64,000 nucleotides of DNA from Rhodanobacter sp. Root480. GTDB taxonomy: Bacteria > Pseudomonadota > Gammaproteobacteria > Xanthomonadales > Rhodanobacteraceae. Of the stretch, positions 17,678 to 26,907 are shown one piece after another (the stretch's first letter is position 1; the number at the start of each line of letters is the position of its first letter). The notes under the pieces were generated by a model. The model did not search any database, was not told the DNA's origin, and saw nothing but the letters and a program-made list of their open reading frames with translations. A program made the translations under genes and the position numbers. The stretch covers positions 492 to 64,491 of the forward strand of contig NZ_LMEX01000004.1 in the NCBI RefSeq assembly GCF_001426645.1, written 5' to 3'.

Positions 17678-18448
17678 TCAGCTCCCTATGAGGTTGCGCA
17701 TTAGCGACCAGGCGTCGCCCTGCAAGGCCTCGAACGCACCGGGCAGGCTGCGCAGCGACAACCACAACGCAACGAAACCCAGCGACACGGTGATCGGAAA
17801 ACCCACCGCGAACAGGTTCATCGACGGCGCCGCGCGGCTGATCGCCGCAAAGCCGATGTTCACCACCAGCAGCGACGTCATCGCCGGCAACGCCACCCGC
17901 ACCGAGCCGGCAAACAGCTCCGCGCCAAAACTGGCCACCGCGTGCAGGCCATTGGCGTTGATCGCCGGCACGCCCGGCGGCAAGGTATGAAAGCTGTCGG
18001 CAAGCAGCGCAATCAAGCGCAAGTGGCCGTCCATCACCAGAAACAGCAGCGTCACCAGTATCAGGTAGAACTGGCTCAACACCGGCGAGCTGCCGCCGGC
18101 CTGCGGATTCACCACTTCGGCGAAACCCAGGCTCATGCTCTGCGCAATCAGGGTCCCGCCCAGCGACACCGCCTCGAACACCAGCTTCAACACGAAACCG
18201 ATGGCCGCGCCGATCAACACCTGCCCCGCCATCGTCGCCACGCCTTCGGCGCTCAGCGGATCGATCGTGGCCGAGGCCATCGGCGCCAGCACCAGCGTCA
18301 ACACCACCACCACGCCCACCCGGATCCGCGCCGAGATCACCGTGGCGCTGAAAACCGGCGCCACCAGGCACAGCCCGCTGACCCGCGCCAACGCCCAGAA
18401 CAGGCTACCCATCCAGGCCGGCAGCTGCGCCAGATCCAGCCCTGTCAT
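17678..18448 (-). CDS. fliR: Flagellar export gate protein FliR
   Basis: 256 residues, six to eight hydrophobic segments throughout. The start at 18448 gives MTGLDLAQLPAWMGSLFWAL, as in the family, and overlaps the fliQ stop by 4 bp. It forms the export channel with FliP and FliQ. Confidence 0.95.
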   Translation of the reverse strand: MTGLDLAQLPAWMGSLFWALARVSGLCLVAPVFSATVISARIRVGVVVVLTLVLAPMASATIDPLSAEGVATMAGQVLIGAAIGFVLKLVFEAVSLGGTLIAQSMSLGFAEVVNPQAGGSSPVLSQFYLILVTLLFLVMDGHLRLIALLADSFHTLPPGVPAINANGLHAVASFGAELFAGSVRVALPAMTSLLVVNIGFAAISRAAPSMNLFAVGFPITVSLGFVALWLSLRSLPGAFEALQGDAWSLMRNLIGS

Positions 18449-18714
18449 CTGATCGCACTCGGCAGGCTTTCGATCAACTGCTTGGTGAACTGCACCAGCA
18501 CCCGCAGCATCCACGGCCCGGTGACCAAGGCCACCAGCGCCATCGCAATCAGCTTGGGGATGAAGCTCAGGGTCATCTCGTTGATCTGCGTGGCCGCCTG
18601 GATCACGCCGATCAGCAGGCCCACGGCCAGCGCAGTCAGCAACAACGGCGCAGCCACCAGCATCGCCACATACAGCGCGTGCTGGCCAAACTCCATGACG
18701 GATTCAGGCGTCAT
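18445..18714 (-). CDS. fliQ: Flagellar export gate protein FliQ
   Basis: 89 residues, the normal length, with two membrane helices (about 13-37 and 50-74). The ATG at 18714 (MTPESVMEFGQHALYVAML) is preferred over an upstream in-frame extension made of repeat DNA. It is co-translated with fliR but separated from fliP by 280 bp of repeats, which is unusual for these genes. Confidence 0.95.
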   Translation of the reverse strand: MTPESVMEFGQHALYVAMLVAAPLLLTALAVGLLIGVIQAATQINEMTLSFIPKLIAMALVALVTGPWMLRVLVQFTKQLIESLPSAIR

Positions 18715-18740
18715 GGGTTGCTCCGTGGTGTGCACACCCC

Positions 18741-18975
18741 TGTAGGAGCGCACCCTGTGCGCGATGCTCTTGCTCTGGATTTTTGTAGGAGCGACTTCAG
18801 TCGCGACGCTTTTGGTTGGTCGAGCAAGAGCGAGAGCTCTCGATCGCCGTTGGCGCTCGAAGGCGATCGAAAGCTTTTGCTCTTGCTTGACCAGAGAGCG
18901 TCGCGACTGAAGTCGCTCCTACAGGTCATCGGTGCGACACAAGCAAAAGCATCGCGCACAGGGTGCGCTCCTACA
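18741..18975. repeat. Nested REP-type inverted repeats between fliP and fliQ
   Basis: The outer arms begin TGTAGGAGCGCACCCTGTGC at 18741 and end with the matching inverse at 18975. The inner arms begin TGTAGGAGCGACTTCAGTCG at 18784 and end with the inverse at 18923. The whole could fold into one long nested hairpin within the fliP-fliQ transcript. Confidence 0.85.
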
Positions 18976-18994
18976 GATGGCGTAGCCTGCGCGG

Positions 18995-19741
18995 TCACGT
19001 GTAGAAGCTCCCGGCCAGGGTGCCGAGCAGCAGCGTCCAGCCATCGACCAGCACGAACAGCATGATCTTGAACGGTAGCGAGATGATCATGGGTGAGACC
19101 ATCATCATGCCCATCGACATCAGCACGCTGGCCACCACCAGATCGATGATCAGGAACGGCACGAACAGCAGGAAGCCCATCTGGAACGCCGTCTTCAACT
19201 CGCTGGTGAGGAAGGCCGGCATCGCCACCTTGAACGGCACGTCGGCCTTGCTGGCGTACGGTTTTTCCTTGGCCAGCCGGGTGAACAACTGCAGATCCGC
19301 ATCGCGGGTCTGGTCCAGCATGAAGTGCTTGAACGGCGCGGTGGCCGCCGGCAGCGCCAGCTCGGCGCTGAGGTTGCCATCCATGTACGGCTTCACACCC
19401 TCGTCGTAGGCCTTGGTCAGCACCGGCGACATCACGAACAACGTGAGGAACAGCGCCAGCCCCAGCAGCACCTGATTGGGTGGCGTGGACTGCGTGCCCA
19501 ATGCCTGGCGCAGGAAACCCAGCACGATGATGATGCGAGTGAACGACGTCATCATCAGCAGGATCGCCGGCAACAGCGTCAGCGCCGTCATCAGCGCAAG
19601 CACCTGCAGCGACAGCGTCCAGTTCTTGGCGCCGTCGGCGGCGGTCTGCACGTTCAACACCGGGATGCCCGGCGTCACCGCCCACGCGCCCAGCGGCAGC
19701 ACCACCAGCAGTGCTGCGATGATCCAGCGCCAACGCTTCAT
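18995..19741 (-). CDS. fliP: Flagellar export gate protein FliP
   Basis: 248 residues. Signal-peptide-like N-terminus cleaved near AWAV (about residue 21), four further membrane helices, and the conserved FTRIIIVLGFLRQALGTQ and FLIIDLVVASVLMSMGMMM segments. The start overlaps fliO by 4 bp. It forms the core of the export channel. Confidence 0.97.
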   Translation of the reverse strand: MKRWRWIIAALLVVLPLGAWAVTPGIPVLNVQTAADGAKNWTLSLQVLALMTALTLLPAILLMMTSFTRIIIVLGFLRQALGTQSTPPNQVLLGLALFLTLFVMSPVLTKAYDEGVKPYMDGNLSAELALPAATAPFKHFMLDQTRDADLQLFTRLAKEKPYASKADVPFKVAMPAFLTSELKTAFQMGFLLFVPFLIIDLVVASVLMSMGMMMVSPMIISLPFKIMLFVLVDGWTLLLGTLAGSFYT

Positions 19742-20121
19742 GAGCGGCGCTTCCAGCGTGCCAGCAGGTCGCTGGCACTGGGCAGGGGCTTGATCGGCTC
19801 CGGCTCGCTTGGCGCGGGCACTTCACCGTCGTACACGTGCAGCGTGCGGGTACCGCCTGCGCCCATGCTTACCAGCAGGCGCTTGCCGTCGGCATCGATC
19901 AGCAACAGGCGCTCGCGCGCGCCCACCGCGAAGGTTTCCACGCAGCGGATGCGGCGCCCACCCATGCCGGGGCGACGCTGCAACCGGCGGGTGAGCCAGC
20001 CGGCCACAACGATCAACGCAATGATGCCGAACAGGCTCAGGATCACCCGCACCAGTTCGCTGGCGGGGTCGAATTCGGCGGCGGCTGGTGCGACCGCCAG
20101 CATGAGGGCCAGGGTATTCAT
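19738..20121 (-). CDS. fliO: Flagellar biosynthesis protein FliO
   Basis: 127 residues. One membrane helix (about 24-43) and a cytoplasmic domain with VETFAVGARERLLLIDADGKRLLV, typical of FliO. It helps the FliP ring assemble. It overlaps both neighbours by 4 bp, as expected for translational coupling. Confidence 0.93.
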   Translation of the reverse strand: MNTLALMLAVAPAAAEFDPASELVRVILSLFGIIALIVVAGWLTRRLQRRPGMGGRRIRCVETFAVGARERLLLIDADGKRLLVSMGAGGTRTLHVYDGEVPAPSEPEPIKPLPSASDLLARWKRRS

Positions 20122-20468
20122 CGCAGTTTGCGCACGCGTTCCGCGGGGCTGATCACGTCGGTCAGGCGGATGCCGAACTTCTCGTTGATTACCACCACTT
20201 CTCCGTGCGCCACCAGGGTGCCATTGACGAACACATCCAGCGGTTCGCCGGCGGCACGATCCAGTTCCACCACCGAGCCCTGGTTGAGCTGCAGCAGGTT
20301 GCGGATGCTGATGCGGGTGCGCCCCACTTCCATCGCCAGGGTCACCGGCACATCCAGGATCATGTCGAGGTTGACCTCGCCCAGGCCGCCGGGGAGGTTC
20401 TGCAGGGAATCGAACTGGACGCGTTCGCTCGGGTCGGCAACCGCGCTGTCTTCGGTGGACTGGTTCAT
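20118..20468 (-). CDS. fliN: Flagellar switch protein FliN
   Basis: 116 residues. A short acidic N-terminus is followed by the SpoA/SPOA domain: LDVPVTLAMEVGRTRISIRN, GSVVELDRAAGEPLDVFVNG, FGIRLTDVI. It forms the C-ring base with FliM and binds CheY-P and the FliH export complex. It overlaps fliM and fliO by 4 bp. Confidence 0.96.
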   Translation of the reverse strand: MNQSTEDSAVADPSERVQFDSLQNLPGGLGEVNLDMILDVPVTLAMEVGRTRISIRNLLQLNQGSVVELDRAAGEPLDVFVNGTLVAHGEVVVINEKFGIRLTDVISPAERVRKLR

Positions 20469-21481
20469 GCTGGCTTCTTCTCTGTCTGGTGATCGCCGGA
20501 CATGCGCCTTTCGCGCCGCCCGGCCTGGGTATGGAAACGCACCGCATTGCGGCCGTTGGATTGGCCGTAGCTGCCGCGGAACACCGGCACGTCCTCGGCA
20601 TAGACGGTGGTCAGTTCGGGCAACTGGATCGGGATGACGTCGCCCGGACGCAGGTGCAGGAACTCGCCGATGCTGAGCCGCGTTTCGAGCAGCAGCGAAC
20701 TCAGCGCCACCTCGGCGTCGAGCACTTCCTCATGCAGGAACTCGGCCCAGCGATCGTCGCGATCGACCCGATCGCTCTGCACGCCGGCGTCCAGCAAGGT
20801 GCGGATCGGCTCGACCATGGCGTACGGCAAGGTAAGATGGATTTCGCCGCCACCGCCATCGAGCTCGACGTGGAAGCGCGACACCACCACCGTCTCGGTG
20901 GGACTGACGATGTTGGCGAACTGCGGGTTGATCTCGGAGTTGATGTATTCGAAATCCAGCCCCAGCACCGGTGCCCACGCTTCGGTCATCGCGCCGAACA
21001 GCTCGGTCAGCATGATCTGGATGACGCGGTTTTCGGTGGCGGTGAAATCGCGGCCTTCGATGCGCGCGTGGTAGCGGCCATCGCCACCGAAGAAGTTGTC
21101 GATCACGGTGAACACCAGCCGCGGCTCGAATACCACCAGCGCACTGCCGCGCAGCGGCTTGATACGCACCAGGTTCAAATTGCTGGGCACCGCCAGGCCA
21201 TGCACGTACTCGGTGAACTTCACCATCTTCACGCCCAGCACCGACACTTCGCAGGTCTTGCGCAACACGTTGAAGATCGCGGTGCGGAAGAATCGCGCAA
21301 AACGGTCGTTGACCATTTCCAGCGTGGGCAGGCGCCCGCGCACCAGCCGGTCCTGCTGGGTGAAGTCGTACGAAAGCACGGTGCCCGGCGGCAGCGGCTC
21401 GTCGGTGCCGGTGGTGACATCGCCACCTTCGACGCCGTCCAGCAACGCGTCGATTTCGTCCTGGGAAAGCAGATCGCTCAT
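20465..21481 (-). CDS. fliM: Flagellar switch protein FliM
   Basis: 338 residues. The N-terminal CheY-binding peptide LSQDEIDALLDGV is at residues 5-17, followed by the middle domain with GGDGRY and a C-terminal SPOA domain fused to the FliN-like fold. It lies 13 bp after fliL and overlaps fliN. Confidence 0.97.
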   Translation of the reverse strand: MSDLLSQDEIDALLDGVEGGDVTTGTDEPLPPGTVLSYDFTQQDRLVRGRLPTLEMVNDRFARFFRTAIFNVLRKTCEVSVLGVKMVKFTEYVHGLAVPSNLNLVRIKPLRGSALVVFEPRLVFTVIDNFFGGDGRYHARIEGRDFTATENRVIQIMLTELFGAMTEAWAPVLGLDFEYINSEINPQFANIVSPTETVVVSRFHVELDGGGGEIHLTLPYAMVEPIRTLLDAGVQSDRVDRDDRWAEFLHEEVLDAEVALSSLLLETRLSIGEFLHLRPGDVIPIQLPELTTVYAEDVPVFRGSYGQSNGRNAVRFHTQAGRRERRMSGDHQTEKKPA

Positions 21482-21494
21482 CGCGGCGTCCCGG

Positions 21495-21986
21495 TCACTG
21501 CATCACGAAGCTGGTGAAGTACAACGCATCCACGCCGGGCCTTCCCAGGCGCGCCTGCACGATCTTGCGCACCGCCGCCAGCGCCTGCGCCTGCAGCTTG
21601 TCGCGACCGGCGGTATTGCTGATGATCGAGTATTCCTGGCTGCTGAAAAGCGACACCAGCGCATCACGGATCACCGGGTCGGCGGCCTTGGCCGCGGCCA
21701 GCGCATCGGCGTCATGCGACATCAGCGTGATGCCCACCTGCAGATAGCGCAGCGACTCATCGTCGCGAAAATTGACCACGAACGGCGGATCGAGCGGCAG
21801 GTACAGCTCCGCCTTCGACGCCGGGTTGGCGTTCTTGGCCTCGGCCTTGGCGTGCATCGTCTTGTAGGCGAAGCCGCCACCGCCAAGCGCCAACAGCAGC
21901 AGCACCAGGCCGATGATCATCGCGAGGGGACTTTTCTTCTTCGGTGCAGGTGGTGCCTCAACCCGCCCTTCGTCGGCTACAGCCAT
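21495..21986 (-). CDS. fliL: Flagellar basal-body associated protein FliL
   Basis: 163 residues. A cytoplasmic tail with KKKSP, one membrane helix (about 19-41, LAMIIGLVLLLLALGGGGFA), and a periplasmic stomatin-like domain (LYLPLDPPFVVNFRD, LRYLQVGITLMSHD, RDALVSLFSSQEYSII). FliL rings surround stators and raise torque. It is first in the fliLMNOPQR-flhBA set, and a sigma54 promoter lies 60 bp upstream. Confidence 0.94.
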   Translation of the reverse strand: MAVADEGRVEAPPAPKKKSPLAMIIGLVLLLLALGGGGFAYKTMHAKAEAKNANPASKAELYLPLDPPFVVNFRDDESLRYLQVGITLMSHDADALAAAKAADPVIRDALVSLFSSQEYSIISNTAGRDKLQAQALAAVRKIVQARLGRPGVDALYFTSFVMQ

Positions 21987-22016
21987 GGAAAACCTCGGTC
22001 TCAGTTTCAGGGGAAA

Positions 22017-22032
22017 GCCCGTGCAACCGGGC
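22017..22032. promoter_or_regulatory. Leader inverted repeat of fliL
   Basis: GCCCG and CGGGC separated by 6 nt, starting within a few bases of the predicted sigma54 transcription start. It is comparable in position to inverted repeats in the fliE and flgB leaders. Confidence 0.4.
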
Positions 22033-22045
22033 GATGCCCATCAGA

Positions 22046-22061
22046 AGCAAACCGTGTGCCA
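22046..22061 (-). promoter_or_regulatory. Sigma54 promoter of fliL operon
   Basis: TGGCACACGGTTTGCT on the minus strand: GG at -24 and GC at -12 with the required 10 bp between them, and nearly all consensus positions. fliL starts 60 bp downstream. Confidence 0.88.
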
Positions 22062-22231
22062 TCGGCGAAAAGCGCATGGCAGCTAGGATCTGGCGGAGAC
22101 GCGCGGGCAACGTGGCGCTTTCTTGACGCCTGGCGGCAGGTTGACGTGACGCTTTGGTGCCGGGATGGGAATTCGCAGGGACGACAAAACTGTGGGACAG
22201 GAACATGCATGCCCGTGGCGGGCGCTGCTTT

Positions 22232-22263
22232 GCGATTCCCTATTCCCTATTCTCCGTTCCCGC
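22232..22263. repeat. GGGAATA tandem repeat unit near the fliK stop
   Basis: GCGATTCCCTATTCCCTATT and following bases are the inverse form of the GGGAATC unit. It abuts the fliK stop at 22265. The rest of the 278-bp gap holds the fliL promoter. Confidence 0.55.
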
Positions 22264-22264
22264 C

Positions 22265-23353
22265 TCAGGCAAACGCATCCAGCAAGCCGACCGAAACGGG
22301 TGATGCCGCCAGGCCATGGATGTCGCCGACGTCATCGATTCCAGCGCCTTCGGCGGTTTGATGCTCACCACCGTTGTGGCTGCCGCGGTCGTGCTGGCCG
22401 ACTTCGGTGTGGCCCAGCGAGAGTCCGTGCTGGCCCAGCATCTGGTCGAGCTGCGGCAGGCTTTGCTGCACGGCGGCTACCGCGCCGGGGTGTTGCGCGT
22501 TGAACACCACGTCGACCCGACCGTGGTTGACGCTGACCTTGATGTCGAGCTGGCCCAAATCCTCCGGATTCAACCGGATGCGTGCCTGCTTGACGTCCTG
22601 CCCACCCAGCCAGGCCACTTGCTGGCCAAGCTCCTGGGCAAAGCCGTGGCCGCCCGCGGGTGTGGGAATCTGCAATTGATGCACCGTCGGCGCCGCCTGG
22701 GTGCCGGTGCTGTGCGACGTCAGCGCGGCGGCTGGCTGGGTCGCCGCATCGCCGGGTTTGTCGACGGCGGCGAGCCGGGTTTCGCTGGCGGCGAGCCGGG
22801 CCTCGCCCGCGGCAAGCATGATCCCGGCACCTGGCGGCAAGGCCGTGATGTCTGCGGTCGCGTTGGCGGCGGTACCAGTGGCGGCCGTGTTCAATTTCAG
22901 CAGGGCCGCCGCGCCGGCGTCGCCAGCCACGGCCTTGCCGGCGAAACCGACCTTCGCGTCGGCAAGGCCAGCAAGCGGCGGTCGCAAGGTGGTGGTGGCA
23001 GGCCCGAGCAGGGCCAGCATCGCACTGGCCAGCGCCGCGGCCGGGGTGTCGCCATCGGCCGGCGCGTCGTCGTCGATGTCCTTGGTGATCGCGGTTGTCT
23101 CGACCGCGGTGCCGGCGACGGCCTTGGCGGATACGGCCGCCGGCGCGCTCGCGGCAGGCGGCGTGTCCGCCGTCTTGCCGGCCTGATCACCGGACGGCGC
23201 CTTCTTGCCGTCGTCAGCGGGCGAGGCCTGCTTCTGGCGGGCGGCGTCGAGTTGCTGATCGAACTTGCCGGGGCTGGATGCCGCTTCGCGCGGCTCGGGC
23301 GTCGGTGTGGCGCGCGGAACGGCGGCGGGGAGAACAGCGGCGGTAGCGGTCAT
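22265..23353 (-). CDS. fliK: Hook-length control protein FliK
   Basis: 362 residues. Ala/Thr/Pro-rich, low-complexity N-terminal ruler region (1-230). The C-terminal Flg_hook domain (about 240-320) has RIRLNPEDLGQLDIKVSV and GRVDVVFNAQHPGAVAAVQQSLPQL. The C-terminal tail is His/Gly-rich. FliK measures the hook and triggers FlhB switching. It is last in the fliEFGHIJK run. A second FliK-domain protein lies at 3808-5004. Confidence 0.93.
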   Translation of the reverse strand: MTATAAVLPAAVPRATPTPEPREAASSPGKFDQQLDAARQKQASPADDGKKAPSGDQAGKTADTPPAASAPAAVSAKAVAGTAVETTAITKDIDDDAPADGDTPAAALASAMLALLGPATTTLRPPLAGLADAKVGFAGKAVAGDAGAAALLKLNTAATGTAANATADITALPPGAGIMLAAGEARLAASETRLAAVDKPGDAATQPAAALTSHSTGTQAAPTVHQLQIPTPAGGHGFAQELGQQVAWLGGQDVKQARIRLNPEDLGQLDIKVSVNHGRVDVVFNAQHPGAVAAVQQSLPQLDQMLGQHGLSLGHTEVGQHDRGSHNGGEHQTAEGAGIDDVGDIHGLAASPVSVGLLDAFA

Positions 23354-23487
23354 GGCGAAGTGACTCCGTCAGCAGTGGCGTACGTGGGCGACAACAGGCC
23401 GTGCGCACGCCGGGTAGCGAAAAACAGGCGGCAGGTGCGCGCCCGGCGCACCCTCCATACCCCGAATGAAAGGCAAGATCCGCGCCA

Positions 23488-23913
23488 TCAGCGTGGCCGC
23501 CGGTATTGCATGCGTTCGTCGATCTCGGCCTGCTCGTGGCGGTCGGCGGCCTGGCGCTCCTCTTCGAGGCAATGTTCGATCACGCTGTCGAGCGCGCTTT
23601 CGCGCGCATGCGCCTGGTGCCAGCGGCCGCGCACCTGGTCGAGCAGGCGCTGCAGGCGGGCAACCTCGCTGGTCTGCTGCGCGATCGCCTGGTCGATGCG
23701 CTCGACGAATTTCTGACGGTTCAGCAGCGCACTCACGGTCAGGCTGCCGTCGCCGTTGCTGGCGTATTCCTGGCGGTAGCGCTTCAGCTCGCCCAACTGG
23801 TGCTCGCCCTTGGCCAACTGCTGCTGTTGCAAGGCCAGTTGCGCCAGCGCCTCCTCGGTGCGTTGTTTCGCCTGATCCACCGCCGGCTGCAATTGCACTG
23901 CGCGCGAACTCAT
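23488..23913 (-). CDS. fliJ: Flagellar export chaperone-escort FliJ
   Basis: 141 residues, almost entirely a two-helix coiled coil ([22 protein letters not shown], then [20 protein letters not shown]). It overlaps fliI by 4 bp. FliJ sits in the FliI ATPase ring and links it to FlhA. Confidence 0.92.
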   Translation of the reverse strand: MSSRAVQLQPAVDQAKQRTEEALAQLALQQQQLAKGEHQLGELKRYRQEYASNGDGSLTVSALLNRQKFVERIDQAIAQQTSEVARLQRLLDQVRGRWHQAHARESALDSVIEHCLEEERQAADRHEQAEIDERMQYRRPR

Positions 23914-25277
23914 CCGGGCACCTGCTCGGCCAGTTCATCGAGTTTGGTGATGGCCATCTCGAGCGTCATCGGTTCATCCACCTCCTGCTGCAGGAAGGCG
24001 CGCAGTTGCGGCCACATGTCGATGGCCAGATCGACCTGCGGGTCGGAGCCTTTCTGGTACGCGCCCACGGCGATCAGGTCGCGCTGCTGGCGATAGGCGG
24101 AATAGACCTGGCGGAAACGCTGCGCCGCGCGCAGATGCTCGCGTGCCACCACGGCGGGCATCACGCGGCTGATCGACGCCTCGATGTCGATGGCCGGGTA
24201 ATGCCCGGCTTCGGCCAGGTCGCGTGACAGCACGATATGGCCGTCCAGAATGGCGCGCGCCGCATCCGCGATCGGATCGTGGCGGTAATCATCGCCCTCG
24301 GTAAGCACGGTGTAGAACGCGGTGATCGAACCGCGGCCGTCCGCATCGTTGCCGGCGCGCTCGACCAGTGCCGGCATCATCGCGAATACCGAGGGCGGGT
24401 AACCCTTGGTGGCCGGCGGCTCGCCGATGGCCAGCGCGATCTCGCGTTGGGCCTGGGCGTAGCGGGTGATCGAGTCCATCAGCAGCAGCACGCGCATGCC
24501 GCGGTCGCGGAACCACTCGGCGATGGCGGTGGCGTACTGCGCGCCGCGCAAGCGTTTCAGCGGCGGCGCGTCGGCCGGCGCGGCCACGATCACGGCACGG
24601 CGGCGGCCTTCCTCGCCCAGCGTGTGCTCGACGAATTCCTTCACCTCGCGGCCGCGCTCGCCGATCAGCCCCACCACCACCACGTCGGCGTTGGTGTAGC
24701 GCGTCATCATGCCCAGCAGGGTGGATTTGCCCACGCCGGAGCCGGCGAACAGGCCCAGCCGCTGGCCGCGGCCCACGGTGAGCAAGGCATTGATCGCACG
24801 CACGCCCACGTCCAGCGGCGCATCGATGGGCTTGCGCGCCATCGGGTTGATCGGCTCGCTCTTCAGCGCCGCGTGTTCATCGGATTCCAGCGGGCCCAGG
24901 CCATCCAGTGGTATGCCATCGGCGCCCACCACACGGCCCAGCAGCGCATGACCCACCGGCAGGCCGCGGGTGTGTGCGCAGGGGCGGACGCGGGCGTTGG
25001 GCAATACGCCGTGCATGTCGCCGACCGGCATCAGCAGCAGCCGTTCGTCGGCAAAGCCCACGACTTCGGTATCCAGTTGCGCGCCGTCGGCGGTGTCGAC
25101 CAGGCAGCGCGCGCCGAGCGCCGCTTCGCAACCTTCCGCCTCCAGCGTCAATCCCACGACCCGCCGCAGGCAGCCTTCGACCGCCAGCGTACGCACGGTC
25201 TCCGCGCGCGCCGTGCGCCGGGCCAGCTTCTGCTGCCACGACAGCTGCCGCGCGACGGTGTCGACCTGGGCATTCAT
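23910..25277 (-). CDS. fliI: Flagellum-specific ATPase FliI
   Basis: 455 residues, F1-beta/T3SS ATPase family. Walker A GSGVGKST at 179-186, [13 protein letters not shown], the Walker [19 protein letters not shown], and the [16 protein letters not shown] segment are present. The ATG at 25277 overlaps fliH by 4 bp. It energises unloading of export substrates. Confidence 0.97.
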   Translation of the reverse strand: MNAQVDTVARQLSWQQKLARRTARAETVRTLAVEGCLRRVVGLTLEAEGCEAALGARCLVDTADGAQLDTEVVGFADERLLLMPVGDMHGVLPNARVRPCAHTRGLPVGHALLGRVVGADGIPLDGLGPLESDEHAALKSEPINPMARKPIDAPLDVGVRAINALLTVGRGQRLGLFAGSGVGKSTLLGMMTRYTNADVVVVGLIGERGREVKEFVEHTLGEEGRRRAVIVAAPADAPPLKRLRGAQYATAIAEWFRDRGMRVLLLMDSITRYAQAQREIALAIGEPPATKGYPPSVFAMMPALVERAGNDADGRGSITAFYTVLTEGDDYRHDPIADAARAILDGHIVLSRDLAEAGHYPAIDIEASISRVMPAVVAREHLRAAQRFRQVYSAYRQQRDLIAVGAYQKGSDPQVDLAIDMWPQLRAFLQQEVDEPMTLEMAITKLDELAEQVPG

Positions 25278-25897
25278 GCGCCAGCCTCGTCGTCCACATC
25301 GTCACCGAGCACCGCATCGACCACCGCGGCCAGGCGTGCTTCGACGGTGGCATCGAGGCGGGAACGTTCGCTTTCCAGCTGGCAGCCGCCGCGCGTCAGG
25401 CTGGCGTCCGCGTGCAGTTGCCAATGGCTTTCGACCGCGCCCAGCTCGCGCAGCAAGGCCAGGTCATCGGGGTGAAGATGCACGCGCAGGTCGCGCGTGG
25501 CCGCGGGCAAGGCCGCGGCGGCCTGGCGCACGGCTTTGGCGATCAGGTCGGGGGACAATTGCAGCTCGCGCGCCACGACGCGCCGCGCCATCACGATCGC
25601 CAGCCGCGCCAGCTCCTGCTCGGTGCGGTCGTCGAGTGCCTGCAGCGGACGGGCGGCGGCCTCGCACAGTGCGTCGAAGCGCACCATGTTCTGTTGCAAT
25701 TGCTGTCGCGCGGCAGCCAGCCCTTCGGCACGGCCGGCGGCATAGCCTTCCTCGCGCGCCTGCTGCTCCAGCGCTTCGAGATCGCGCACGGTCGGCTGCG
25801 GCGGGTCGTCCTTGCGGCGGTTCGGCAACTCGCCGTTGCCCACGTTGGGCAATTCCCAACGCTGCACATCAGGCCCGTTGCCGACGACCGCGACCAT
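25274..25897 (-). CDS. fliH: Flagellar export regulator FliH
   Basis: 207 residues. Charged N-terminus, long helical middle ([20 protein letters not shown] with the spaced Gly/Ala pattern of FliH), and a C-terminal V-ATPase E-subunit-like domain. The start overlaps the fliG stop by one base (TGATG). It binds and restrains FliI and docks it to FliN. Confidence 0.93.
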   Translation of the reverse strand: MVAVVGNGPDVQRWELPNVGNGELPNRRKDDPPQPTVRDLEALEQQAREEGYAAGRAEGLAAARQQLQQNMVRFDALCEAAARPLQALDDRTEQELARLAIVMARRVVARELQLSPDLIAKAVRQAAAALPAATRDLRVHLHPDDLALLRELGAVESHWQLHADASLTRGGCQLESERSRLDATVEARLAAVVDAVLGDDVDDEAGA

Positions 25898-26907
25898 CAG
25901 ACGAACTCATCGCCGCTGGAGGACAGGTTGAGCTGGCCGGCATCGGACAGCTTGCGGGCGATCACCAGCACCTCCTTCTGCGCCGCGTCGACGTCGCTCA
26001 GGCGCACCGGACCCTTCACTTCCAGGTCGTCGCGCATCATGTCGGCGGCGCGCTTGGACATGTTGGCGAAGATCTTTTCGCGGATGGCCGGTTCGGCGCC
26101 CTTCAATGCGGTGATCAGCGTGCCCGACGGCACTTCGCGCAGCAGCGTCTGCATGCCGCGGTCGTCCAGCTCGGCCAGGTCCTCGAACACGAACATCAAG
26201 TCCTCGATACGCCCGCTGAGGGCCTCGTCGTGAGTACGGATGGCACCCATCAACTCGGTTTCGCGACTGGACTCCATCGCATTGAGGATGTCGGCGGCGG
26301 CCTTGAGCCCGCCCACGTTGGCGGACTTCAGTTTCTTGGTGGTGCCGGAGAACTGACGCTCCATGATTTCATCGAGCTCGTTCAGCGCATGCGGCTGCAC
26401 GCCGTCGAGCGTGGCGATGCGCATCACCGCGTCGCTGCGCACGCGCTCGGGCAGGTAGCCAAGTACCTCGGCGGCCTGGTCCGGTTCGAGATGCGCCAGC
26501 ACCAGCGCGATGATCTGCGGATGCTCCTGGTTGATCATCTCGGCGATGGCGCGGCTCTCCATCCACTTCAGCGATTCCAGGCCCTTGCTGCTGCGACCCA
26601 GCAGGATGCGGTCGATCAGGCCGCCAGCCTTGTTCTCGCCCAACGCGTTGACGAGGATCTTGCGGATGTACTCCTCGGTGCCCACGCCCAGCGCGGTCTG
26701 CTGGCCCATGTCGGCGTCGAGCTTGTCCAGCACCACCTCGACCTGCTCGCGCGATACACCGGACAGGGCGGCCATGGCCGACCCCACCGCCTGCACGTCG
26801 CGCGCGCTGAGGTGCTTGAGCACTTCGGCAGCGTCCTCTTCGCCCAGCGTCAGCAGCAGAATGGCCGCACGCTGCGCACCGGAAATCTTGGATTGATCAA
26901 CTGCCAT
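25897..26907 (-). CDS. fliG: Flagellar rotor protein FliG
   Basis: 336 residues with FliG N, M and C domains. The middle domain has the EHPQ motif (QEHPQIIALVLAHL). The C-terminal torque helix (GAEPAIREKIFANMSKRAADMMRDDLE) keeps the charged residues that face the stator. The start overlaps fliF by 11 bp. Confidence 0.97.
   Translation of the reverse strand: MAVDQSKISGAQRAAILLLTLGEEDAAEVLKHLSARDVQAVGSAMAALSGVSREQVEVVLDKLDADMGQQTALGVGTEEYIRKILVNALGENKAGGLIDRILLGRSSKGLESLKWMESRAIAEMINQEHPQIIALVLAHLEPDQAAEVLGYLPERVRSDAVMRIATLDGVQPHALNELDEIMERQFSGTTKKLKSANVGGLKAAADILNAMESSRETELMGAIRTHDEALSGRIEDLMFVFEDLAELDDRGMQTLLREVPSGTLITALKGAEPAIREKIFANMSKRAADMMRDDLEVKGPVRLSDVDAAQKEVLVIARKLSDAGQLNLSSSGDEFV

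Noticed and set aside
21958-22206. Short minus-strand ORF upstream of fliL
   Set aside because: It overlaps the fliL promoter and start and has no RBS; translation looks random.
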